Shown: positions 1-7,006 of the stretch, piece after piece
How the letters are laid out: every line of letters starts with the position of its first letter
Numbering within the stretch: the stretch's first letter is position 1
Assembly (NCBI RefSeq): GCF_018130465.1
Contig: NZ_JAFCKJ010000009.1
Coordinates: forward strand, 62,001 to 126,000
DNA length: 64,000 bases
Reading direction: 5' to 3'
Source of the DNA: Bradyrhizobium canariense
GTDB lineage: Bacteria; Pseudomonadota; Alphaproteobacteria; Rhizobiales; Xanthobacteraceae
Position numbers and translations under genes: made by a program
Notes under the pieces: generated by a model
The model's input: only the letters and a program-made list of their open reading frames with translations
What the model was told of the DNA's origin: nothing
Database searches by the model: none

Positions 1-1471
1 CCCAGGCCACATGCCCGTCGGGCCGCACCAGAACGGCTTTTGGCGCCGCGACCTCTCCGATGGCCGGAAGCTCCCAGGCGCCGTCGTATTCGGCATCCAC
101 TGTTTTGACGCGATCCGCCCATGGTGCGATATCGAAGCTGATCTTCTCACCGAAAGTGAGCAACAAGGCCTGCGCGCCGTGCAGCAAGGCGAAGAGCATC
201 AGCGGGCGGCCGTCGACCGTCACATCGAGATCCGGCATGCGCCGCCCAAGCAGCGCGTGCCCTTCGCCGAGATCGTAGTGAACGTCGAGCCCGCTCATCA
301 TCGCGCCAAAGCGCCGGCGCGGCTCGTCCATCGCGAGCAACTCCGCCACGACATCGCGCGCGGCCTTGAGGCCGTCCTCGCCGCGGCGGAGCAGGGCGAT
401 TTGCGCCATGGTGTTGCGCAAGGTCCGCGCGGCGACGGGATGGCGCTCGGTGTGGTAGGTGTCGAGCAGGCTGTCGGGCGAAATGCCCTTGACCACCTGC
501 GCCAGCTTCCAGCCGAGATTGACGGCGTCCTGCACGCCGGTGTTGAGGCCTTGTCCGCCCACGGAGTGATGGATATGCGCGGCATCGCCGGAAAGCAGCA
601 CGCGTCCCCGGCGATAGGACGCAGCCTGCCGTGCTGTATCGGTGAAGCGGGAGATCCAGGACTGGTTTTGGAGTCCGAAGTCGGTGCCGTACACGGCGAC
701 GAGCGCCTCGCTCAGATCGCGCAAGCTGGGTTCGCCGGTCCGGTCGAGCGTGGCTTCCGTCACGACCACCAGCACGCGTCCGCTCTCGGTCTTGCTGAGG
801 CCGTGAAAGCCGAGCGCGTCGTGGCGCAAGCCCCAGGCAGGTTCGTCTCGCATCTCGACTTCGGCCATGAGGTTGCTGAGCGTCGGATCGGAGCCGGGGA
901 AGTCGATGCCCGCGGTCTTGCGCACCAGGCTGCGACCGCCGTCACAGCCGACCAGATAGCTCGCGCGCAACGTCTCGCCGCCGGAGAGCGTCACATCGAT
1001 GCCGGTCTCGTCCTGCGCGAAGGCCGTCACCTCGGTGCTTCTATAGATCGGCACCGCGAGCTCGCTGGCCCAGTCGGCCAGGATGCGCTCGGTGTGGCTC
1101 TGCCGCAGCGCGAGCCCGTAAGCGTGCCGGGTGGGGAGGTCGCTGATGTCGAGCCTGGTCCAGGCGAAGCCCGCGAGTTGGGTGATTTGTCCTTCGCGCA
1201 GGAAGCGGTCCGCGACGCCGCGTTGATCGAGGATCTCGATGCTGCGTGCGTGCAGGCCGCCGGCGCGCGTGCCTGATAGCTCCTGGTTGACGCGCCGCTC
1301 GACCACGGCGACGTCGACATTCGCGAGTGCGAGCTCCGCGGCCAGCATCAGCCCGGTCGGGCCACCGCCGGCGATCACCACGGCGTGGTCTTTTGCGTGT
1401 TTCTGCGCGTGGCGTGCGCCGGCCCGTTCGGTGCGGCCGTGCGGCCGGGACGTCGGAAGCAATATGGGCAT
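1..1471 (-). CDS. FAD-dependent aromatic monooxygenase (PheA/TfdB/MhpA type), 3' end cut by window
   Basis: The protein reads as 490 codons without a stop and runs off the left edge. Sequence: the Rossmann motif GGGPTGL is at residues 35-41, a central YLVGCDGGRS (DG motif) follows, then LLSGDAAHIHHSVGGQGLNTG-like flavin/ribityl motif, and a C-terminal VRPDGHVAW typical of the thioredoxin-like tail of phenol hydroxylase relatives. The ATG at 1471 follows GAGGGG at a good distance. Family knowledge: such single-component enzymes use NAD(P)H and O2 to hydroxylate phenolic rings in the cytoplasm. The substrate cannot be read from sequence. The 34 residues before the FAD motif are longer than usual, so a later start is possible. 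Nearly the whole protein is present. Confidence 0.88.
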   Translation of the reverse strand, partial: MPILLPTSRPHGRTERAGARHAQKHAKDHAVVIAGGGPTGLMLAAELALANVDVAVVERRVNQELSGTRAGGLHARSIEILDQRGVADRFLREGQITQLAGFAWTRLDISDLPTRHAYGLALRQSHTERILADWASELAVPIYRSTEVTAFAQDETGIDVTLSGGETLRASYLVGCDGGRSLVRKTAGIDFPGSDPTLSNLMAEVEMRDEPAWGLRHDALGFHGLSKTESGRVLVVVTEATLDRTGEPSLRDLSEALVAVYGTDFGLQNQSWISRFTDTARQAASYRRGRVLLSGDAAHIHHSVGGQGLNTGVQDAVNLGWKLAQVVKGISPDSLLDTYHTERHPVAARTLRNTMAQIALLRRGEDGLKAARDVVAELLAMDEPRRRFGAMMSGLDVHYDLGEGHALLGRRMPDLDVTVDGRPLMLFALLHGAQALLLTFGEKISFDIAPWADRVKTVDAEYDGAWELPAIGEVAAPKAVLVRPDGHVAW

Positions 1472-1637
1472 GTGATGACCCCTCGAGGTTTGGATGTCTT
1501 CGGGCCGAGGGTTCTACGGCAGGGGCGGGGGCTTGAAGCAAGCCTGTTGCACACCACATATCTGAGTGGGGAGAGGGAATCCTTTGTCCGCGTTCGCAGC
1601 GTTGACACGTCGGGCAAAACACCGGCATAATGCCATC

Positions 1638-1691
1638 ATCGAAAAGAGTTTGGTTCAACCCGCGCGGACGCGATCCGCCGCGGGTTTTGTT
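1638..1691 (+). ncRNA. Candidate small RNA, cassette copy A
   Basis: A compact transcription unit with no ORF of its own. TTGACA lies at 1602-1607, then an 18-bp spacer, then CATAAT at 1626-1631 (5 of 6 to the sigma70 -10). Transcription is expected near 1638. A GC stem follows: left arm 1657-1668, right arm 1674-1686 with a one-base bulge, then a T-rich run to about 1695. The predicted RNA is about 50-55 nt. The same arrangement recurs three more times in the next 1.8 kb, including the conserved CATCATCGA segment just before the hairpin. Expression is not shown by sequence alone. Confidence 0.55.
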
Positions 1692-1768
1692 TTGGGTTTG
1701 CGACGTCTTGGGCTTGCGAAGTCTTGGGCTTGCGACGTCTTGGGCTTGCGAAGTCTTGGGCTTGCGAC
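1691..1768. repeat. Tandem 16-bp repeat, four units, alternating two variants
   Basis: Four head-to-tail 16-bp units occupy 1705-1720, 1721-1736, 1737-1752 and 1753-1768. They alternate between gtcttgggcttgcgaa and gtcttgggcttgcgac, so the higher-order period is 32 bp. A partial fifth unit precedes them at 1691-1704. The array lies between small-RNA copy A and the stop codon of the response regulator gene. The unit length is not a multiple of three, so it is unlikely to be coding. The alternation suggests one duplication of a 32-bp block. Confidence 0.9.
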
Positions 1769-1770
1769 CT

Positions 1771-2115
1771 TCAGCAGATGCCGGTGGTCCGCTGCATGGT
1801 GCTGGCGAGTTCCTCGAACGAAAACGGCTTTCTGATCATAGGAAGGCCGTCGCGCCGGGGTTCGCGACCGGACAATTGCAGGATCTTCAGCTCCGGGCGA
1901 ATTCGCTTGGCCAGCTCGGCCAGTTCATGCCCATCCATGCCGGGCATGTTGATGTCCGTGATGAGGATGGTGATGTTCTCGTTCTGCCCGAGCCGGTCGA
2001 GCGCGTCCGGGCCGCCCTGAGCGCGTATCACCTGGCAACCGAGATCTTCCAGCATGCCGGCAATGACGTCGAGGACGCCGGGATCGTCGTCAACAACCAG
2101 TACAGTGTGGCTCAT
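1771..2115 (-). CDS. Single-domain response regulator (CheY-like receiver)
   Basis: A 114-residue receiver domain with no output domain. The acidic pocket is D9-D10-D11, the phospho-acceptor is D54 in LITDINMPG, a Ser follows in the LSG segment, and the conserved Lys is in the RKPF motif near the C-terminus. The ATG at 2115 has AGGAGG ten bases upstream; a TTG at 2121 is possible but too close to that site. Family knowledge: stand-alone receivers pass phosphate from hybrid histidine kinases or act by protein contact. No kinase lies nearby, so its partner is unknown. The stop codon abuts the 16-bp tandem repeat. Confidence 0.9.
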   Translation of the reverse strand: MSHTVLVVDDDPGVLDVIAGMLEDLGCQVIRAQGGPDALDRLGQNENITILITDINMPGMDGHELAELAKRIRPELKILQLSGREPRRDGLPMIRKPFSFEELASTMQRTTGIC

Positions 2116-2194
2116 CGCCAAAATTCCTCCTGATGGAAGATAAACGCGCCGCTCTTCGGGTAAGTTCCCGCGTCATCGGGTCAAACGAGCGATG

Positions 2195-2237
2195 TTGGAC
2201 AAATCGGGCAAAGCGCCGGCGGAATGAGATCATCGAG
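2195..2237 (+). repeat. Decayed copy of the small-RNA cassette
   Basis: The stretch resembles the promoter and leader of the cassettes at 1602, 2511, 2614 and 3393: TTGGAC in place of TTGACA, then a recognisable CGGGCAAAG-CGCCGGC, GGAATG and ATCATCGAG. The -35 box is damaged, the hairpin that follows is poor and there is no T run. It reads as a dead copy of the same element. Confidence 0.55.
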
Positions 2238-2260
2238 ATGCGCGCCGCCCGCGGAGCGGT

Positions 2261-2461
2261 CTAATCGTCCTTCGACACGTCGCCGGGCTTGGTGGGCAGG
2301 TCGATGGTGCCACCATCGCCGTGCACGAGATCGCGGTGCTCGTCCCCGATCTCGCCGGCGTCTTCAACGACGGCGTCTTGTGTGTCGCGCTCCTTGTCGA
2401 TGCGCGGCTTTCGTCCTGGAAGATTTCGCGACGTGTCTTGTGACGTAGCCTCGCGTGTCAT
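2261..2461 (-). CDS. Small, highly charged hypothetical protein (66 aa)
   Basis: I do not recognise a named domain. The 66-residue product is hydrophilic and rich in Asp, Glu, Arg and Lys, with no signal peptide and no membrane segment, so it is probably cytoplasmic and partly disordered. The ATG at 2461 is preceded by GGAGG at good spacing, which supports real translation. It is transcribed away from small-RNA copy B. Small charged proteins of this kind are common in Bradyrhizobium genomes (general recollection, not a match). Function unknown. Confidence 0.6.
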   Translation of the reverse strand: MTREATSQDTSRNLPGRKPRIDKERDTQDAVVEDAGEIGDEHRDLVHGDGGTIDLPTKPGDVSKDD

Positions 2462-2546
2462 CTGCCGGTCCTCCCGATTTTGCTAACGCAGCTTGAGCGA
2501 ATTCGTTCGTTTGACACGTCGGGCAAAACACTGGCAGAATGGCATC

Positions 2547-2598
2547 ATCGAAAGACGTTTGGTTCGGCCCGCGCGGAGCGATCTGCGGCGGGCTTTTT
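2547..2598 (+). ncRNA. Candidate small RNA, cassette copy B
   Basis: TTGACA at 2511-2516, 18-bp spacer, CAGAAT at 2535-2540, conserved GGCATCATCGAAAG leader, a GC hairpin at about 2567-2593 with a GCGA loop, and a five-T run at 2594-2598. The 18-bp spacing and the leader match copies A, C and D. The lower part of the stem is GCCCGC/GCGGGC, differing from ACCCGC in copies A and C while remaining paired. Confidence 0.55.
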
Positions 2599-2649
2599 CA
2601 TTCAACATAGGTTTTGACACGTCGGGCAAAACACCGGCAGAATGACATC

Positions 2650-2701
2650 ATCGAGACGAGTTTGGTTCACCCGCGCGGACAGCATCCGCCGCGGGTTTTT
2701 T
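2650..2701 (+). ncRNA. Candidate small RNA, cassette copy C
   Basis: TTGACA at 2614-2619, 18-bp spacer, CAGAAT at 2638-2643, leader CATCATCGAGA, GC hairpin at 2669-2696 and a seven-T run at 2695-2701. It starts only about 13 bases after the T run of copy B, so the two are in tandem on the same strand. An open frame begins at 2642 inside this element, but its first residues are encoded by the repeat itself and are not a credible protein start. Confidence 0.55.
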
Positions 2702-2944
2702 CGTCTCGATCGAGATCGGACGGCGGCGGCGCATTGCGGCCACGCACTCGTCAAACCTGGAGCGCCGATCGGCGCGCCGTCGTCCGAACCATTGCTGGCC
2801 GTGCACGCGCGAACGTGCCGGCCCGCGGCGCTGGGCCATGTGCTCGCGCCGCTGCGGTCTCCGGAAACGGAGATAGGGTTCGCGCCCGAAACGATCGCGC
2901 CTCATTGCGCGATCTGCCGCGCATTTGTTTTCGTGGGGGAGACG

Positions 2945-3016
2945 ATGACCGCTTACCTGATATCGCTCGCGCTCGCGGGCCTGATTGCAATCGTGTTGTG
3001 GGAGATGTTTGCTTGA
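2945..3016 (+). CDS. Tiny single-span membrane protein (23 aa)
   Basis: ATG at 2945 has GGGGGAG about seven bases upstream. The product is 23 residues and almost all of it is one hydrophobic helix (LISLALAGLIAIVLW). Its TGA overlaps the TTG of the next gene in TTGA, so the two are probably translationally coupled. The frame stays open back to 2642, with a possible Cys/His-rich segment (HCAIC), so a longer protein cannot be excluded, but no start with a ribosome site was seen there. It may be a phage-derived membrane peptide. Function unknown. Confidence 0.45.
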   Translation: MTAYLISLALAGLIAIVLWEMFA

Positions 3017-3351
3017 GCGACGACATCGAATACGCGCTGGCGAGTGAGCCGGTCCGCTTGCCCGCGCGAAGGAAGACCTCCAACGCGCGTACCCTGACAG
3101 AAATCCGCTCGCTGGCGCGCAGTCACACCAGGACTGCGCTCAGGGTGCTCGTCGGCATCATGCGCAGCGACGACGCAACGCCGGCAGCGCGCGTCTCGGC
3201 CGCCAATGCGATCCTCGATCGCGGCTGGGGCAAGGCGGCGCAGCCGATCGAGAACGACGAGGATGGTGTGTTGGAATTGATTCACCGGATCGAGCGCATC
3301 ATCGTGCACCCGGAGAGCTCGGCTAGTGGTGGCTGCGGGCGCGACGCTTGA
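3013..3351 (+). CDS. Phage terminase small-subunit-like protein (112 aa)
   Basis: TTG at 3013, overlapping the stop of the preceding gene, with GGGAG upstream. The product is a helical basic protein: the segment TALRVLVGIMRSDDATPAARVSAANAILDRGWGK resembles the helix-turn-helix repeats seen in small terminase and homeodomain-like phage packaging proteins, where ARVSAAN-ILDR-WGK is a common ending. The C-terminal part (ELIHRIERIIV) is probably an oligomerisation helix. Family knowledge: TerS binds phage DNA and recruits the large subunit. The truncated large-subunit gene 1.2 kb downstream supports this. A longer frame starting at 2614 is rejected because it begins in the small-RNA repeat. Confidence 0.6.
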   Translation: MSDDIEYALASEPVRLPARRKTSNARTLTEIRSLARSHTRTALRVLVGIMRSDDATPAARVSAANAILDRGWGKAAQPIENDEDGVLELIHRIERIIVHPESSASGGCGRDA

Positions 3352-3428
3352 GCCATGGAAGGCTCGATTCAGAATTTGGTTGGAGTTGCCAATTGACACG
3401 TCGGGCAAAACACCCGCAGAATGGCATC

Positions 3429-3478
3429 ATCGAAAGAGTTTATTCAGCTCGCGCCGAGCAATCGGCCGCGGGTTTTTC
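3429..3478 (+). ncRNA. Candidate small RNA, cassette copy D (with compensatory stem change)
   Basis: TTGACA at 3393-3398, 18-bp spacer, CAGAAT at 3417-3422, leader GGCATCATCGAAAGAG, then hairpin CTCGCGCCGA - GCAA - TCGGCCGCGGG at about 3449-3473 and a five-T run. The upper stem is CCGA/TCGG here and CGGA/TCCG in copies A and C. Both sides changed together and pairing is kept, which is evidence that the RNA fold is under selection. Confidence 0.58.
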
Positions 3479-3497
3479 GTTTCGATGGTCCTCCTCC

Positions 3498-4211
3498 CTA
3501 GTTCTTGGTCTGCTTATTGGTCCGGCGTTGCCCGGCATAGGCGCCCTGCACCTGGTCGCTGCAATAGGACAGCGTCCGGCCGTCGCCGGTGAAATGTCCG
3601 TTGTTGATGATCCAGAGGATGACGGTCTTGTCGTCGATCTTCTTGAACATCAGGTTCTCGCGGTCCGGCGTGGTGTCGACATTCTGCACGCTGACGGCAT
3701 CTGCGCCTGAGGCCGGCTGCAGCGTGCAATCGGCGCGATCCTGACGGTGTCGGGAAGCTGAACTCGAGTGCGGAAGATCTCGCACTTGTTCGAGGCCGCG
3801 TAGACGCCATCGCGCGGGTGGGCGCTCTTGAGGGTGCGTTCCTCCTCGGTCTTCCGCTTGGCTTCCTCGGCCTTCTGCTTGGCCTCAACCTTGGCTCCTG
3901 CGCCAGGTTGTAGTCATTGCAAATCATTCGAGCTTCAGAGAACCCGGTGAGAGATCAGTCATCTTCGTGACGTTGCAACCCCATTCGTAGCCGTCGACTG
4001 ACTTGCCGCGAAGGTCGATCGTAATGTCGTTGCGTTCGTCGCAGGATGATTTGAAGTCTTTGCCGGGCGCGGCATAGACGCCGTCCTTTGGGCGCCCTTG
4101 GTTGAATGCCGGTGCTGGCGGTTCCTGAGCGAAACCAGGAAGTGCGAGGGCGATCAGCCCAGCCGCAGAGAAAGCATGACTGAGAATTCCGCGATGAATA
4201 GCTGTGTTCAC
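3498..4211 (-). pseudogene. Frameshifted secreted hypothetical protein
   Basis: A GTG at 4211 with GGGGG upstream (or ATG at 4223) starts a signal peptide ending ALALPGFAQ, followed by DGVYAAPGKDFKSSCDE and a Cys-containing segment. The frame then stops at 3924 (SLKLE-stop), yet a different frame continues at once with MICNDYNLAQ. A third frame reads AKVEAKQKAEEAKRKTEEE, then a second DGVYAASNKCEIF motif. The original frame returns around 3730 with VSVQNVDTTPDRENLMFKKIDDKTV and runs to 3498. At least three frameshifts are needed, so this is a decayed gene for a periplasmic protein with two related Cys-containing halves. Function unknown. Confidence 0.65.
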
Positions 4212-4223
4212 GTAAGCCCCCAT

Positions 4224-4575
4224 TCCTCGGCGAAAGCGGCACGTCTTCCACGAAACTACCGCGAGCGAAATAGTTGGTGGATCAGCGAGAGTTGAGCAAG
4301 TCGTCGCCCATTAGCGAAACGTGGGGACCGCTTTTTGTCAATTCACGTGAAGCTCTCTCTCCTTCTCAGAAAGGGATTTTCAGCATGTGGGAAGACATAA
4401 TGCGACGTATTCTTCAGCTTGTCGGGGGATATCGCCTCACGTTACGAGTCCATATGGCGCGGTGACAAGCAGGCCACGCGGATCAAGTAACCCACACCAG
4501 GGCTCAGACACCGAAGACTGGTCCGCGATGTGGCGCAGGCGCAGCGGCCTGCCCTAGGGCGAGCGAGCGCATCCA
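4224..4575. other. 352-bp gap with no recognisable gene
   Basis: Between the secreted-protein pseudogene and the terminase fragment there is no ORF with a believable start, no strong hairpin and no repeat matching the small-RNA cassette. Base composition is less GC-rich around 4270-4400 than in the flanking genes, which fits old phage or foreign DNA. I see nothing functional in it. Confidence 0.4.
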
Positions 4576-5094
4576 TTGTCCATCCTGAAAATTCCGACGG
4601 CCAAGATTTTCGAGCCACTGCTGCAACCCGCGCGCTACAAGGGCGTTTATGGCGGACGCGGCTCGGGAAAATCGCATTTCTTCGGCGAACTGCTGGTCGA
4701 GACCTGCCAGGCAGAACGCGGCACGCTCGCGGTCTGCATCCGCGAGGCGCAGCGGACGCTGGCGCAATCGTCGAAGCGGCTGATCGAGGGCAAGATCGCA
4801 AGCCTCGGGCTCGGCCACGGCTTCAAACTCTTCAGCGACAAGATCGAGACGCCCGGAGACGGGCTCATCATCTTCCGCGGGCTTCAGTATGATGCCGGCA
4901 AATGCCGGTTGATGATGAAAGAGCAGGACGCCGTCACGGCAAAACCGATGCCGCCGGTGCAGCGCCCGGGCATGGCGCGCCGCGGCGAGGGCGAGCAGAA
5001 AGATTTGCGAACGTTGAGCGCCCGGCTTTCGAGCTCGGGCGATCTCAAGGACGCGGTTGCGCTATACCAGGTGAAGAGAGCGCGTAGAGATTGA
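4576..5094 (+). pseudogene. Truncated phage terminase large subunit fused to a second phage ORF tail
   Basis: The first about 105 residues are the N-terminus of a PBSX-type large terminase: ARYKGVYGGRGSGKSHFF with the Walker A at GGRGSGKS, then CIREAQRTLAQSSKRLIE and TPGDGLIIFRGLQ. A full protein would be over 400 residues with Walker B and a nuclease domain; all of that is missing. After FRGLQ the reading frame continues into about 65 unrelated residues (MMKEQDAVTAKPMPP and onward, ending QVKRARRD) that look like a separate small phage protein. An in-frame deletion of the middle of the packaging genes explains this. The TTG start has no clear ribosome site. Confidence 0.65.
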
Positions 5095-5363
5095 GCGAAA
5101 ATCTCGTTAACGTTCCGTGGCGATTGACAATGTTCTCTTTTTGTTCTAATCCTGCCGAAGGTGATATGCTTCAATCTTGCGACCGCCGCGGCCGGCGGCT
5201 TCGGGAGCCGCTCGTACGTCTGCACATCCACGATGGCGTCGCCGCAGGGGTAACGACGTCATACGTAATTTCCGTTGAGGGATTCTGTGGATTCAAATTT
5301 CTAATCTGAAATAATACTTCCGTTCAGATCATCTCTGATCAGCATGACTTTGGAGGAGACAGA

Positions 5364-5822
5364 TTGAATTTCTCCACGTCCCAGTGGCTGTCGATCATCG
5401 TCCTCGATGTCCTCATCAAGTTCGTGTTTGTGACGGCCGTGGGCGTTCTTGTGACCTACGGCCTCATATCCATTGATTCGCTCGCAATGGCGGCCATCTC
5501 GCTATCGCTGCTGCATTTCGTCTGTCTCTTCCTGGGAGCAACGCTCGTCGTGGCGCCAGAGCTGCTCGGAGTCCGATTGTCGCCGATGCTGAGGTTCACG
5601 GCCAGCGTGGCGCTCGCGAATATATTGTTCGTCGGTGTCCTTGTCGTGTTGATGTGGCCCGGTCCGAACGACATTCCGCGAACCGCGGACGGGCCCATTG
5701 TCGTGGCTCTTGTCCTGGCCGCAACCAATCTCGTTGCGTTACTCGCAGTTGCCGCCGTAGGCCGCCTGATCAGGCGGCTCAAGCCGGGGGCGCGCGCCGA
5801 CGAATCCGCGCCAGGCGTTTAA
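5364..5822 (+). CDS. Four-span integral membrane protein, unknown function (152 aa)
   Basis: TTG at 5364 has GGAGGAG six bases upstream. About four hydrophobic helices can be seen, roughly at residues 8-30, 38-62, 75-97 and 107-128, followed by a basic, probably cytoplasmic tail. No catalytic motif or known family signature is visible. It sits between the truncated terminase and the later phage genes, so it may be a cargo gene carried by the prophage. The 269-bp region upstream has no other gene. Confidence 0.55.
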   Translation: MNFSTSQWLSIIVLDVLIKFVFVTAVGVLVTYGLISIDSLAMAAISLSLLHFVCLFLGATLVVAPELLGVRLSPMLRFTASVALANILFVGVLVVLMWPGPNDIPRTADGPIVVALVLAATNLVALLAVAAVGRLIRRLKPGARADESAPGV

Positions 5823-5956
5823 GCCGGCTTGTCGCGCTCACCCTTAACTTCCGAGGTTTGGACACTCAACCTCCAAACATGAGGTTGAGCGTTCTGATGT
5901 TCACTGGTCGCGTGTCGCTCCCGCGGTCAGCCTGAGGCGAGCCCGCATCAGCGCCA

Positions 5957-6703
5957 TTGCCATTCTTCAGGTCGCCGCAGCGCTCGCGGCGGTGGGCGAC
6001 CCTACGTAGCCGACTTCCAATCCTCGATCGTCAACTCGCGCGCCTCAAGAAGTCGTGCGCTCGGTCCTCATTGCAAGCAAGCGGAGTATCTCGCGTGGAT
6101 CCCACGATGCAATCGCCAATACAACATGGAATTCCCTTTTCAGGTGGCCGACAGATCACAGTGCCAAGCGGGCCGCACCATTACCAAACGGAACGGTGGG
6201 TCGGAAGCACCAGGCAGGGCAACACGCCCCTATCGGCGTTTGAATCGCTCAAACGGCACGCGACACCCTTTCAAGGCGACCAAAACAGCGCCGACGGAGC
6301 GGTCATGGATGTCCGAGGTTTGGGCCCCATTCGCCAGCATGTGGATGACGACCGATTGACGATCGTAAATACCACGATGCCTGAGCATGTCCTCCATCCG
6401 GGCAACGTCTTCCGCTCGATCGTCCAGAGAGGCGACGATCTGTACGTCGTGACGGAGGGGTACGGGACAGGAATTCTTCCCGGTCCGATCGAGCGTGGAA
6501 AATTCATCTGGTCCTGGCCGGATCACAAGATCCGACATGAACTCAACCCCTACGCGTCGCTCGGGTACCCAATGGACGAAATGAACGCGCCTGCCGCAAC
6601 GGGAATCCAGACGGGCACAGAAGCGCAGCGCACGCCATCATCGCAGGTGGCCGAAAGACCGGAGCATCGGATCCCGCCGCCGATCTTCTTCTCACCGTAC
6701 TGA
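5957..6703 (+). CDS. Hypothetical protein with possible polymorphic-toxin-like C-terminal segment
   Basis: The frame is 248 codons; no start has a convincing ribosome site, and ATG at 6107 (residue 51) is a likely alternative because the first 50 residues are basic and low in complexity. The segment TTMPEHVLHPGNVFRSIVQRG followed by DLYVVTEGYGTGILPGP resembles, from memory, C-terminal modules at the ends of Rhs/PAAR-type effector proteins (HxLHPGxV and GxGTG patterns). No immunity gene is identified, although the small acidic gene just downstream could be tested for that role. The family link is tentative. Downstream genes follow on the same strand with 36 bp spacing. Confidence 0.4.
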   Translation: MPFFRSPQRSRRWATLRSRLPILDRQLARLKKSCARSSLQASGVSRVDPTMQSPIQHGIPFSGGRQITVPSGPHHYQTERWVGSTRQGNTPLSAFESLKRHATPFQGDQNSADGAVMDVRGLGPIRQHVDDDRLTIVNTTMPEHVLHPGNVFRSIVQRGDDLYVVTEGYGTGILPGPIERGKFIWSWPDHKIRHELNPYASLGYPMDEMNAPAATGIQTGTEAQRTPSSQVAERPEHRIPPPIFFSPY

Positions 6704-6739
6704 CCAGTCGATCAAAGTGAATTCACGACAGGAAATCGG

Positions 6740-7006
6740 ATGAGCGAAGACGACCGAAATTTCATTGAACGGGCCCAATCCATCAGCGGAAATCTCTATG
6801 GTGAGCCGATGTCACCGGATCGGATCGCGGAGGACTTCGTGCTCTACGGTCTGAAGAAGCGCGTGGCTGCGCTCGAGAGGTTCGACGCCGAGCTCGGGGG
6901 CGACATCGATTCGAGTCCTCACAGCCTGCGAAAGCGCGTTCAGCTGGTCGATCTGCGCCGGCGCATGGGCGGCCTCCATGAGGCCCTGCGCAAAGCGAAG
7001 CGATGA
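6740..7006 (+). CDS. Small helical hypothetical protein (88 aa), phage region
   Basis: ATG at 6740 has AGGAAA upstream. The 88-residue product is acidic at the N-terminus and ends in basic helices (RKRVQLVDLRRRMGGLHEALRKAKR), probably a coiled coil. No domain is recognised. It overlaps the next gene by four bases (ATGA), so the two are translationally coupled. Position in the phage block suggests a minor structural or assembly role, but this is only context. Confidence 0.5.
   Translation: MSEDDRNFIERAQSISGNLYGEPMSPDRIAEDFVLYGLKKRVAALERFDAELGGDIDSSPHSLRKRVQLVDLRRRMGGLHEALRKAKR

Noticed and set aside
11-1276. 421-codon open frame on the plus strand
   Set aside because: It is the antisense shadow of the FAD monooxygenase, whose minus-strand frame has clear flavin motifs.
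1705-1768. Possible CRISPR array
   Set aside because: The 16-bp units are directly joined with no unique spacers, and no cas genes are present.
2614-3351. 245-codon frame that includes the terminase-like protein
   Set aside because: Its start lies in the -35 box of small-RNA copy C and the first part is repeat-encoded. The TTG at 3013 with GGGAG upstream is the better start.
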